Below are positions 1-6,952 of a DNA stretch of 17,883 nt, in pieces. How positions within the stretch are numbered: position 1 is the stretch's first letter; the number at the start of each line of letters is the position of its first letter. Below the pieces are notes generated by a model, which was not told the origin of the DNA, did not search any database, and saw only the letters and a program-made list of their open reading frames with translations. The stretch spans positions 58,978 through 76,860 of the forward strand of contig QAMI01000026.1 of the NCBI GenBank assembly GCA_003150395.1. The letters run 5' to 3'. The position numbers and the translations under genes are program-made. Origin of the DNA: Candidatus Gastranaerophilales bacterium (GTDB lineage Bacteria > Cyanobacteriota > Vampirovibrionia > Gastranaerophilales > Gastranaerophilaceae).

Positions 1-107
1 GGGATTGTTTCCTTGCTTATTACATTGCCGGGCTTTGCTGCAAAAGACGTTCCTGCTGTCGCCAAAACAATCATTGCTGCCAGTAATAGTGCTGATTTTT
101 TATTCAT
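1..107 (-). CDS. N-terminus of a secreted protein (partial, runs off the window)
   Basis: An ATG at 107 opens a reading frame that stays open to the window edge (35 codons). It begins MNKKSALLLAAMIVLATAG, followed by TSFAA-KPGNV, a textbook signal peptide: basic N-terminus, about 15 hydrophobic residues and a small-residue cleavage site (AxA-like, after about residue 24). The mature part is too short to assign. An AAGGA ribosome-binding site sits 8 bases before the ATG, and a plausible promoter (TTGATT, 16-bp spacer, TAAAAT) lies just upstream. I infer an exported periplasmic or surface protein; its family is unknown. Confidence 0.65.
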   Translation of the reverse strand, partial: MNKKSALLLAAMIVLATAGTSFAAKPGNVISKETI

Positions 108-126
108 CTTAATCATCCTTTTCCTA

Positions 127-154
127 ATTTTAATGAATTTTTTAATAAAATCAA
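127..154 (-). promoter_or_regulatory. sigma-70-type promoter of the secreted-protein gene
   Basis: On the minus strand a -35 box TTGATT (154-149) and a -10 box TAAAAT (132-127) are separated by 16 bases, which places the start of transcription near 120, ahead of the ribosome-binding site. An 8-bp inverted repeat, AAATCAAT (148-155) and ATTGATTT (168-175), overlaps the -35 box and could be an operator. Both are pattern matches only. Confidence 0.4.
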
Positions 155-227
155 TCTGATAGGACAAATTGATTTATTATATTATATACCCATTTTTAAA
201 AATATACACTAATATAAATATATGAAA

Positions 228-809
228 TTAATTATTTGTGTTTTTAAACATGTGTCTTTTTTTATAAAGGATTACAAAGAAAAGTACAATTAAAACTGTA
301 ACGCCCAGAATAACCCATTCTATATATTGTTTAATCATGGGGCCAAAAAGCATGAGTACAATGCTTACAAGATAAAAGCGCATTCCTCTGCCGAGAAAAC
401 TTGCCAGCATGAATTTCCAGAAGTTCATATTTAAAATTCCGCTTGCAATTGTGAAGATTTTGTATGGGATTGGCGTAAAAGCGGAAAAAAATACTGCCAT
501 AGAACCGTATTGTTCATAAAGTTTTTCAACGTGGTCGAACTGTTCGTGTTTATTTCTAAAGAGAAAATTAAAAACCGGTCGCCCTCCGAATTTTCCTATA
601 AAATATCCGAAGGCACCGCCAAAAGCTGATGCAATCGTGCAAATTGTAGCATAATATAAAGATTTTTCAGGCTTTGCCAAATCCATTGAGATTAAAAGAA
701 TATCCGGCGGCGGAACAAGGAAAAAGCTTTCGATAAATGAATTCAAGGCTAATCCCGGAACGCCTAAGCTTTGAAACAAAGCATTAATTTTTACAAGAAT
801 TTCATGCAT
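228..809 (-). CDS. DedA/VTT-domain (YqaA-like) inner-membrane protein
   Basis: This is a 193-residue integral membrane protein of the DedA/SNARE-associated (VTT) superfamily, whose members are linked to lipid flipping or scrambling and to membrane homeostasis. Family marks visible: an early E followed by the PPPD segment (about residues 27-36), a glycine-rich AFGGAFGYFIGKFGG stretch (62-76), FTPIPYKIFTIASG (111-124) with the conserved prolines, and LGRGMRFY (139-146) with the conserved arginine, then a C-terminal hydrophobic helix (about 163-182) and a basic tail. The upstream in-frame ATG at 842 would add 11 residues but has no ribosome-binding site. The ATG at 809 has GGGAGAG five bases before it, so I chose it. 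The family is confident; the transported substrate is not known from sequence. Confidence 0.85.
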   Translation of the reverse strand: MHEILVKINALFQSLGVPGLALNSFIESFFLVPPPDILLISMDLAKPEKSLYYATICTIASAFGGAFGYFIGKFGGRPVFNFLFRNKHEQFDHVEKLYEQYGSMAVFFSAFTPIPYKIFTIASGILNMNFWKFMLASFLGRGMRFYLVSIVLMLFGPMIKQYIEWVILGVTVLIVLFFVILYKKRHMFKNTNN

Positions 810-869
810 AATTTCTCTCCCAAAATATTGTAGCATGGACATGATTTTGGGAAAAGGCGAAAAATTTTT

Positions 870-888
870 CTCTCCCTTTCGGGGAGAG
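870..888. repeat. small perfect hairpin (CTCTCCC/GGGAGAG)
   Basis: Bases 870-876 (CTCTCCC) pair with 882-888 (GGGAGAG) around a 5-base loop. It sits between the DedA gene start and the 122-bp inverted-repeat element and may be part of that element or a remnant of a dispersed repeat. No T-tract follows on the minus strand, so I do not call it a terminator. Confidence 0.4.
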
Positions 889-890
889 AC

Positions 891-1012
891 TAAAAGTGAA
901 AAGTGATACGTGAAAAGTTCGTTACATAATAGAACTTAGTCGCAAATCCGACAATTATAGCATTACGAAATGAACTTATTCGCTTATTCACCTATTTACT
1001 TATTCACTTTTA
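891..1012. repeat. MITE-like 122-bp element with 10-bp terminal inverted repeats
   Basis: The left end TAAAAGTGAA (891-900) is the exact reverse complement of the right end TTCACTTTTA (1003-1012). The interior continues the symmetry imperfectly: both arms contain GTGAAWAAG-type units, and AAGTTCGTTA on the left matches AAGTTCATTTCGTA on the opposite strand of the right arm. There is no coding capacity. It fills most of the 810-1050 gap between the DedA gene and queH. It could be a non-autonomous mobile element or a REP/BIME-like repeat; no clear target-site duplication is visible. Confidence 0.45.
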
Positions 1013-1050
1013 TACCCTGTCTTCCTTCCAATGCCGGCCTGTTAATTTCA

Positions 1051-1632
1051 TCACTGTCTCATACTGAATTTGCAGCCGCAGTAGTTCTGCCGGTAAAGTT
1101 CAAGAGAGTTCGCGATTTTATTCGTCTTTAAAAACCCGTCTTTCTTTTTAAAATCTATAGCTTCAAAATTTAAATCATATTGAGAGGCAATTTTCGTGCC
1201 TATGTCGGAAAGCTTTTGAAAATTTTTATGCGGGCTTATGACAATTGAGGTTGTGAAGTTTTTAATCCCTAAATTTTTTGCTTTTTGCGCTGTTTTTTCA
1301 AGCCTAAGCGAAAAACATTTATCACATCTTAAGCCTTTTTCGGGTTCATTTTCAAATCCTTTTACATATTCGAAAAATTCATCCGGTTCATATTTTTCTT
1401 CAATAAGTTCAACGCCGAAATGTTTGCATAAAGTTCTTTGAGCTTCAAGCCTTTTTTCGTATTCCTCCGCAGGGTGAATGTTTGGATTATAAAAATATAC
1501 AACAACTTCATATCCCGCATCTTTCAAAAAAGATACGGGATATGAAGAACATATTGCACAGCAGGCATGCAGAAGAATTTTAGAAACCGCGTTTTTCTGC
1601 TCCTGCTTCGATAAGAATTCTTTTGAGTTCAC
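1051..1632 (-). CDS. queH: Epoxyqueuosine reductase QueH (DUF208 family)
   Basis: QueH carries out the last step of queuosine synthesis, reducing epoxyqueuosine to queuosine in tRNA, and replaces the unrelated QueG in many bacteria. Family marks: LHACCAICS (21-29) with the adjacent cysteines C24-C25, NPNIHPAEEYEKR (49-61), RCDKCFSLRLEKTA (102-115) with C103 and C106, SPHKN (133-137), the KKKDGF loop and the C-terminal YCGC (184-187). The cysteine pairs are the expected iron-sulfur and catalytic ligands. The usual length is about 180-200 residues. The start is uncertain: a GTG at 1632 gives 193 residues and a 53-base overlap with the upstream gene, with no good ribosome-binding site. An AGGAG lies inside the frame shortly before the conserved KILLHACC, where only a rare ATT start is available. 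The gene is probably co-transcribed with the VKOR-DsbA gene. Confidence 0.88.
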   Translation of the reverse strand: MNSKEFLSKQEQKNAVSKILLHACCAICSSYPVSFLKDAGYEVVVYFYNPNIHPAEEYEKRLEAQRTLCKHFGVELIEEKYEPDEFFEYVKGFENEPEKGLRCDKCFSLRLEKTAQKAKNLGIKNFTTSIVISPHKNFQKLSDIGTKIASQYDLNFEAIDFKKKDGFLKTNKIANSLELYRQNYCGCKFSMRQ

Positions 1633-2794
1633 TGTAAGGTTTTATCCCCATGTATACTGTACTTCCGATAACGGTTGCTGGTGTTCCGTTAATTCCTTTT
1701 GCTGTTCCAAGTTCGATATCATATTCGATTTGTTTTTTGACTTCGAAACTTTCAGCATCTTTTTTAAGCTTTTCTGTGTCAAGCCCGATTTTTTCTGCAA
1801 TCTTAAGAATTTCTTCATCAGTATTTGGCTGTTTTTCAAAGAAAAGAGAATTAATATCCCAGAATTTCCCTTGTTTCTCAGCGGCCAGAGCATATCGTGC
1901 CATCTGGCATGCACCTATGTGGAAGGGCTGTTGCAGATATTTGTTGCATTCCGTATCAAGCGGAAGATTTTTGTGAATAATCTTTACATTCTTTAGCTCT
2001 TTTGCAGCCTTATGAATCATAATGTTGTATGCGCTGCATATCGGACATCGATAATCCGTGTAAGAATAAACAATTACTTTACCGTCTTTATCGCCCAAAA
2101 CATTACCGGAAACAGCATATTTATTGTGTTTTGTGTTGACAAATTCTCCAAATTCTTTTTTAGATTTTACTTGAGGCGTGAATTTGTATGATAACGTTGC
2201 CCAGCTTAAAAATCCTGTTGCGGCAAGCGCTGCAATGATAAATGCAATTAAGTATTTTTTAATTTTTAATGCATCTAGAAAGTCAACAACACTATTTTTG
2301 AAAGCTTTTATAAATCCGCCGTTTTTCCAGTCTGCCGCAACAAGTGCTATCAAAAGGTTTAACACATATGTAAAGGCGCAGAGTATGCATAATTTTTTGA
2401 TTTCAAAAAGGCTCAGGCAAAGCAGAACCATGCTGATTGTAAACGAAATCAGTCCGAGCGCTGCTATGTAATCAAGCGGATTTTTAAAGACCTCCAGAAA
2501 TTTTAAAAGTTTGTAGTTTTTTAATTTTGGTGCAAATAGCAGCATAATAATGAATGAATACAAAAACAGACCCCAATAAGCAAGCGGAACGCCAAAGAAT
2601 TGAGATTCGGTTGTTTTTGCAATTCCGTCGCAGTCGATGAAGTTGCTGATTGAACAGAAACTCGGCAAAGCGTACGGATTAAAGTTTGCATTGTAATAAA
2701 TAATTGCCAGTTTAATTGTTGTTAAAAATCCTATAAAAGTAAGAATTAATATAACAATCTTTTTCACTAAAGGTGATTTGTTTTCATTTTCCAT
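1580..2794 (-). CDS. VKOR-DsbA fusion, disulfide-bond-forming membrane protein
   Basis: This 404-residue fusion joins a vitamin K epoxide reductase (VKOR) domain to a periplasmic DsbA/DsbG-like thioredoxin domain. VKOR re-oxidises the thiol oxidase with quinone, as DsbB does elsewhere. The VKOR half (about 10-200) has membrane helices near 12-34, 68-88, 107-130 and 137-154, the loop cysteines C47 and C55, and the active-site CILC (136-139). A further helix (about 181-201) leads to the thioredoxin half (205-404) with YTDYRCPIC (active site CPIC, 250-253), an extra pair C283 and C296, and the cis-proline TP (371-372) in GINGTPATVIG. Such fusions are well known in Cyanobacteria. An AGGAG lies 8 bases before the ATG. 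It overlaps queH; the functional link, if any, is unclear. Confidence 0.88.
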   Translation of the reverse strand: MENENKSPLVKKIVILILTFIGFLTTIKLAIIYYNANFNPYALPSFCSISNFIDCDGIAKTTESQFFGVPLAYWGLFLYSFIIMLLFAPKLKNYKLLKFLEVFKNPLDYIAALGLISFTISMVLLCLSLFEIKKLCILCAFTYVLNLLIALVAADWKNGGFIKAFKNSVVDFLDALKIKKYLIAFIIAALAATGFLSWATLSYKFTPQVKSKKEFGEFVNTKHNKYAVSGNVLGDKDGKVIVYSYTDYRCPICSAYNIMIHKAAKELKNVKIIHKNLPLDTECNKYLQQPFHIGACQMARYALAAEKQGKFWDINSLFFEKQPNTDEEILKIAEKIGLDTEKLKKDAESFEVKKQIEYDIELGTAKGINGTPATVIGSTVYMGIKPYSELKRILIEAGAEKRGF

Positions 2795-2820
2795 AACTAT
2801 TTCTCCTATCCGGTAAACTT

Positions 2821-2849
2821 ATTTTACAATTATTTAAAAGTTAAATCAA
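2821..2849 (-). promoter_or_regulatory. promoter of the VKOR-DsbA/queH unit
   Basis: On the minus strand TTGATT (2849-2844), a 17-base spacer and TAAAAT (2826-2821) form a good sigma-70-type promoter about 25 bases upstream of the ATG at 2794. This is a pattern match with consensus spacing and no experimental support. Confidence 0.45.
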
Positions 2850-2851
2850 TA

Positions 2852-2876
2852 GGAAGAAAAGGGGATTTTTTCTTCC
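2852..2876. repeat. 9-bp hairpin in the divergent intergenic region
   Basis: GGAAGAAAA (2852-2860) pairs with TTTTCTTCC (2868-2876) around a 7-base loop. It lies in the 236-base divergent region between the VKOR-DsbA gene and the 3031 gene, just upstream of the minus-strand -35 box. It could be an operator or a mirror of the poly-purine tract. A terminator role is unlikely because both neighbouring genes start here. Confidence 0.3.
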
Positions 2877-2946
2877 CGCAGAAGATTGGGGTGAGCAGAT
2901 TTGGTGCTTTAAATATCTTAACAGCGTGGAATTTAATGAATATGTG

Positions 2947-2955
2947 TGATATTAT
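2947..2955 (+). promoter_or_regulatory. possible extended -10 for the 3031-4723 operon
   Basis: TGATATTAT matches an extended -10 element (TGn plus TATTAT) about 75 bases before the ATG at 3031. No good -35 box is seen 16-18 bases upstream, so this is a weak call. Confidence 0.25.
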
Positions 2956-3030
2956 GTTTTTGAAATTTTTACTAAATTTCTCAAACAGACTTAACCTCGC
3001 TTATTTAAATATTGCGGGAAGGTTTAAAAA

Positions 3031-3783
3031 ATGAAGAAGAATATTTTCGATTTATACATGAACAAGCTCCTGGAATTACCGCTTTGGATTAAGCAGGCGA
3101 TTTACGTGAAGCTAAAAGAGGATATAAAAAAGCGCAATTGTGCAAAAATACTTGAAATAAAAGAAGAAGACTTGTTTGCCCTTTACAAACCCATTCTGAC
3201 ATATAACGGCAGAACTGAACTTACGCAAAAAAACTGCGGTCTTGACGTAAACATGTATAGCTTTTTAAATCTATGCAATGCCGATTATTCGATTTTGGAA
3301 ATTGCGTTGAGCATGTATTTAACAATGGAAGAGGTCGCAAAATATTTTATATTTTGTGTTGAACAAAAATATCTTGAGCGTCCCGAATCTGATGAAGCTT
3401 ATGCAATGGCAGGGTTTATTTCAGGTAAATTCAAAACCGGTGAGTATTTTATGCATAATCAAAAACTGAGTTTTAACCAAGTTCAAAGTGCGCTCACCGA
3501 ACAAAGCCGTATTAATTCCTCAGGCGGCACCCGGTTAAAATATGCACAAATTCTTGATTCAATGAACTTGATTGATAAAAATGATACAGAAATGATTTTT
3601 ACTCTTCAGGAGGAGGCAAAAAAACGTTTTATTCTGGATTATACTTCAGCTCCTACAGCAAGCAGAGCGTATATGAGCTTGGAAGAAAAATCATCTGAAG
3701 AAGTTGAAAAACTTAAAGAAGAAAACAAAATGCTAAAAGAAAAACTTGTGCAGCTTTTGAAGATTGTGAGGAAAGATGTTTAA
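3031..3783 (+). CDS. Unrecognised protein with MshEN-like repeats and a C-terminal coiled coil
   Basis: I do not recognise this 250-residue soluble protein as a named family. No signal peptide or membrane helix is seen. Three parts are visible. Residues 80-118 (LNLCNADYSILEIA to EQKYLER) look like a small helical, winged-helix-type domain. Residues 130-186 carry two degenerate units of the form 'GxLLxxxxLxxxQxxxAL/ILxxxxLI', resembling the N-terminal domain of type II secretion/pilus ATPases (MshEN/T2SSE_N). Residues 216-247 are a heptad coiled coil rich in E, K and L. GGGAAGG lies upstream of the ATG. The stop overlaps the asparaginase start by 8 bases, so translation is coupled and a shared role or regulation is likely. 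MshEN-like modules can bind c-di-GMP, but I cannot show that the binding residues are kept. Confidence 0.75.
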   Translation: MKKNIFDLYMNKLLELPLWIKQAIYVKLKEDIKKRNCAKILEIKEEDLFALYKPILTYNGRTELTQKNCGLDVNMYSFLNLCNADYSILEIALSMYLTMEEVAKYFIFCVEQKYLERPESDEAYAMAGFISGKFKTGEYFMHNQKLSFNQVQSALTEQSRINSSGGTRLKYAQILDSMNLIDKNDTEMIFTLQEEAKKRFILDYTSAPTASRAYMSLEEKSSEEVEKLKEENKMLKEKLVQLLKIVRKDV

Positions 3784-4723
3784 CCCGAGACCTGAAATTT
3801 TGGTAAAGTACCTGCGTGGAACACTTGTTGAAGAAGAACATTACGGGTTTAGAATGCTCGCAAATAAGGAAAGAGTTCTGGAATATTCAGGTGAAACCGG
3901 ACATTATCCGTTTTACCTGCGCTCCTGCGCTAAGCCTTTGCAGGCAAGTCTTTTAATAGATTACGGAATGGATATTAAATATGATATGTCAGATGAAGAA
4001 ATTGCAATTTGTTGTGCTTCCCACGCTGGCGAGGATGTTCATCTGGAAGTTGAGAGAAATCTTTTAAATAAACTCGGCATTGATGAAACTTTTTTGAAAT
4101 GCGGACTTCATAAACCTCTTTCAAAAACAAAACAGGATGAAATGCTTCTCAAAGGCGAAGTTGAAAACGTCCTTCATAACAATTGTGCAGGAAAACATAT
4201 TATGATGCTCGGGCTTTGTAAAATGAACGGCTGGGATTTAACAGCGTATGATGAAGAGGAGCATCCGCTCCAGATTAAAATAAAAGAAAAAATTACTGAA
4301 CTTTGTGAACTTAAACATCGTTTTCCAATGACAAAGGACGGCTGCGGGGTTCCTATTATGTCAATGCCTCTGGAAGATATGCTCAGAGGTTATTTGAACT
4401 TATTTACAAATCCTCGTTATGAAAAGATTAAAAACGCATTTTTGAACCATCCTTATCTTATTGGCGGCGAGAACCGACTGGATACAAAGATTATTCAAAA
4501 TTCCGAAAACATAATTGCAAAAGTCGGAGCCGGCGGGCTTTGCATTGTTGTGAACCTTGAAAAAGAAGAGGCATTTGTTGTAAAAATCAGCGATTGCGAT
4601 ATGAAAGCGCGTGAATATGTTGTGGTGCAATCGCTTAAAAATCTTCACTGGGCTGATATTTCCTCTGATATGATAATTCGCACTATCCACGGCGAAACAG
4701 TTGGGCAAATCGTTGCAATGTAA
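3776..4723 (+). CDS. L-asparaginase of the Rhizobium etli type (Asparaginase_II, PF06089)
   Basis: This 315-residue enzyme should hydrolyse L-asparagine to aspartate and ammonia in the cytoplasm. It belongs to the thermolabile R. etli class, unrelated to AnsA/AnsB of E. coli. The characteristic residues of that class can be placed: RSCAKPLQA with Ser50 and Lys53, CASHAGE with Ser82, HNNCAGKHIMML with Cys137 and Lys140, KDGCGVP with Cys190, and VGAGGLC near the C-terminus with the remaining conserved cysteine. Nothing catalytic appears to be missing. The ATG at 3776 follows GAGGAAAG and overlaps the end of the 250-residue partner gene, so the two form an operon. There is no signal peptide. The family is confident. 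Asparagine use for nitrogen or carbon supply would fit a gut fermenter, which is inference. Confidence 0.9.
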   Translation: MFNPRPEILVKYLRGTLVEEEHYGFRMLANKERVLEYSGETGHYPFYLRSCAKPLQASLLIDYGMDIKYDMSDEEIAICCASHAGEDVHLEVERNLLNKLGIDETFLKCGLHKPLSKTKQDEMLLKGEVENVLHNNCAGKHIMMLGLCKMNGWDLTAYDEEEHPLQIKIKEKITELCELKHRFPMTKDGCGVPIMSMPLEDMLRGYLNLFTNPRYEKIKNAFLNHPYLIGGENRLDTKIIQNSENIIAKVGAGGLCIVVNLEKEEAFVVKISDCDMKAREYVVVQSLKNLHWADISSDMIIRTIHGETVGQIVAM

Positions 4724-4754
4724 TTTGTTAGGGAAATCCTCCATTGGCGTACAG

Positions 4755-4818
4755 AGATCCTTCGCAATACTGTCGGACGTTAGTGAAGAATCTACTCAAA
4801 ATATTGCTCAGGATGACA
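4755..4818 (-). repeat. dispersed intergenic repeat, copy 1 (TGTCATCCTGAG...GAAGGATCTC)
   Basis: Read on the minus strand the element begins TGTCATCCTGAG (4818-4807) and ends GAAGGATCTC (4763-4754). Internally GCAATA (4764-4769) pairs with TATTGC (4802-4807), and AGATCCTTC (4755-4763) pairs with GAAGAATCT (4785-4793) except for one position, so it can fold. It sits in the convergent gap between the asparaginase and lysozyme genes, where no other terminator is seen. A second, diverged copy is at 15954-15984. Confidence 0.5.
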
Positions 4819-4858
4819 TATTTAGGAAAGTTACTGTATGTCAAATAATAATTCCCAT

Positions 4859-6211
4859 TTATTTTAAAACAACATCTGTCATTATGTTTCTTTTGTTGTT
4901 AATCCACCGTGTCGGTTTTGAAAGGGAAGCTGTTTCAATTCGTCCTCTTCTGTTTTTAACAAGCTGGCATCCCATAAGTTCGTTTGTTGTTCTGAAATAT
5001 TCGGTTTTATTTCTTGCGGCGTATAAGCCTTTTGCATAATTTTCATATAATTTATTAAGCACTTTTCGTGGCATTTGTGCAGGTTTATGGTTTGTGAAAA
5101 TCATCATGTCATTAATTCTTCTTTTGCAAAGTCCAGGGAGAACTTCACCGCCAGCAACCCTGTGGTCGAATTCCATTGCCGCATTGTAAAAACACGCTGC
5201 AGCTTTTTTAGGATTTTTGTCTTTTTGTTTGCAGCCTTCTGTAATATATTTAATCAGGTTGTGGCTTTTTCTGAATGTGCTTACTCCTGTGTTAAAAATT
5301 AAATCAATTAAGGCTTCTTTTTGCGCCTGCGTAAGCTTGTTGTAATTAGCACCAAAGGTTTTCTTCAATCCGTTTTGGGCTTCCAGAATATCTTTTGTCA
5401 AAAGCTGATACATATCTTTGTCAGATAATTTGTATCCACGTTTTTTGAGTTTTCTGTATTTTTCTAATTCTTTTTTAGGGCGGCAGGCTAAATCATGTCC
5501 TATTCCGACAATAGGCCGTGAAATAGGGTCTTCTGAAAGTTCTCTTTTCACTCCTTCAAATGCTATAAGTTTGTCTATAAATTCCTGACTTATTCCGGTA
5601 ACTTTGCTAACATCTGATTTTTTTGAAACCGATTTAATTTTTTTTGCGTCTGACATTGTAGAAATTTCTATTGAAGTATTCGGTTTCGTAACTGGTTTAT
5701 CATTTTCGATTGCAGTAGTTCTGTTTGAATCTGGAATCCTCAATGGAGGTTTTATCTCAATCGGCGGAGCTGCTATAGGTGCTTCCATTTTCTTTTTAAA
5801 TGCTTCTGAGGGCTGGGCGAAAACGAAATAAACTTTATCCTTTAATACCTTTGCAGTTTTATTGTCCATGTTGTTAAGTTCTAAAAATTCTTTTACGGTC
5901 ATTCCGTATTTTGTGGCAATGGAAGTTGCAGTATCGCCTTTTTGGGCTTTGTGGCCGGGGACATTGAACTTTGTGCCTGCCGGAATTGAAAGTTTTTCAT
6001 TCTCGAAATATTTTGCCAAATGCTGATTGTTTTTGATAAAATCTTTTTTTGAAATTATAAATTTTGATGCTATGCTTCGCCAGCCTTTACCTTTTTGGAG
6101 CGGATATTGGGCATTGTATTTGGGATTTGTCTGAGCAGCTGTGTTTTGTCCGTAAACCATCTCATTAAAATCAAATACTTTAAAAAGTTTTTCATAATCA
6201 AAATCAGGCAT
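4859..6211 (-). CDS. LysM-LysM-GH24 (phage-type) lysozyme without signal peptide
   Basis: This is a 450-residue muramidase-like protein. Two LysM peptidoglycan-binding repeats (about 36-86 and 87-134; QKGDTATSIATKYGMTVKEF is typical) are followed by a Pro/Lys/Ser-rich linker (135-205) and a T4/P22-type GH24 domain (about 206-375). The domain shows FEG with catalytic Glu219, Asp228 nine residues later, VGIGHDLA (235-242), QKEALIDLIFNTG (297-309) and the GLCKRRINDMMIF segment (360-372). The position of T4 Thr26 is Ile234, a change in the Glu-Asp-Thr triad. A basic tail of about 75 residues follows, with five cysteines across the catalytic domain and tail. AAGGA lies 9 bases before the ATG. There is no N-terminal signal peptide, so export would need another route. 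The fold is confident; whether the enzyme is active is not. Confidence 0.85.
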   Translation of the reverse strand: MPDFDYEKLFKVFDFNEMVYGQNTAAQTNPKYNAQYPLQKGKGWRSIASKFIISKKDFIKNNQHLAKYFENEKLSIPAGTKFNVPGHKAQKGDTATSIATKYGMTVKEFLELNNMDNKTAKVLKDKVYFVFAQPSEAFKKKMEAPIAAPPIEIKPPLRIPDSNRTTAIENDKPVTKPNTSIEISTMSDAKKIKSVSKKSDVSKVTGISQEFIDKLIAFEGVKRELSEDPISRPIVGIGHDLACRPKKELEKYRKLKKRGYKLSDKDMYQLLTKDILEAQNGLKKTFGANYNKLTQAQKEALIDLIFNTGVSTFRKSHNLIKYITEGCKQKDKNPKKAAACFYNAAMEFDHRVAGGEVLPGLCKRRINDMMIFTNHKPAQMPRKVLNKLYENYAKGLYAARNKTEYFRTTNELMGCQLVKNRRGRIETASLSKPTRWINNKRNIMTDVVLK

Positions 6212-6301
6212 GAAAATATTTCCTTATTTTCTACACATATAAAGAAATACGTCAAATTAATTGAAAAACTTTAAAAATTCAAAAATTTTTGTAAAGAATT
6301 T

Positions 6302-6952
6302 TTACGTATTAAATATTCGGTCTCCGGCATCGCCCATTCCGGGAACAATATAACCTTTTTCATTGAGTTTTTCATCAACTGCAGCAGTTATAATTTCTAT
6401 ATCAGGGTAATGTTTACGTATATTCTCGATACCTTCCGGAGCAGCAATAATGCAGATACATTTGATGTTTTTAATAGGAATTCCTTTATCTGCATAGAGT
6501 TTTATTGCTTCAAGAAGAGAATTTCCGGTCGCAAGCATAGGGTCTGTAATATAAATATAGAATTTTTCAGGATTTGGTGCATCCATAGGAACTTTGTTGT
6601 AATACCATATTGGTTTAAGAGTTTTTTCATCCCTGTACATTCCAATATGGCGTATGCAGGCTTGTGGAAGAATGTCTATGGCTTCATCCGTAAATATCAG
6701 GCCCGCGCGTAAAATTGGTGAAATAATTAAATTAATTTCGGGATCAATGGTTTTTGCAATGAAGGACGCAACTGGAGTTTTAACCTCTTTTTCTACGAGC
6801 GGAAGATTTTGGGAGGCTTCATACAAAAGGCATCTTGTGATTTTTCTTGCGGCAATCCTAACCCCCTGGCTGTCTGTTTTTTCGTCGCGCATTACGCAAA
6901 GGTTTAATAAGACGACAGGGTTTGAAATAATTTTCACATTTTTAAAATTCAT
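6302..6952 (-). CDS. upp: Uracil phosphoribosyltransferase
   Basis: Upp joins uracil to PRPP to give UMP in pyrimidine salvage, in the cytoplasm. Family marks: SPILRAGL (78-85), the PRPP loop YITDPMLATGNS (134-145) and the C-terminal uracil-binding run AVDEKLNEKGYIVPG followed by MGDAGDRIFNT. The 216 residues fit the usual 208-216. The loop has ATGNS where ATGGS is usual, a mild oddity. The ATG at 6952 shares an ATGA overlap with the stop of the MCE gene and has AAGGAG eight bases upstream. A GTG at 6961 would add three residues but is poorly placed. Coupling to an MCE protein gene is an unusual neighbourhood. Confidence 0.95.
   Translation of the reverse strand: MNFKNVKIISNPVVLLNLCVMRDEKTDSQGVRIAARKITRCLLYEASQNLPLVEKEVKTPVASFIAKTIDPEINLIISPILRAGLIFTDEAIDILPQACIRHIGMYRDEKTLKPIWYYNKVPMDAPNPEKFYIYITDPMLATGNSLLEAIKLYADKGIPIKNIKCICIIAAPEGIENIRKHYPDIEIITAAVDEKLNEKGYIVPGMGDAGDRIFNT

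Noticed and set aside
891..1012. A CRISPR array
   Set aside because: The repeated GTGAA units are short, irregular and in inverted arrangement, with no uniform repeats or spacers.
1650..1976. Plus-strand open frame opposite the VKOR-DsbA gene
   Set aside because: It is the antisense shadow of the thioredoxin domain, with no ribosome-binding site and no family motif.
4701..5039. Plus-strand open frame crossing the repeat and the lysozyme 3' end
   Set aside because: It runs through the dispersed repeat and antisense to the lysozyme gene. The protein is low-complexity and unlike any family.
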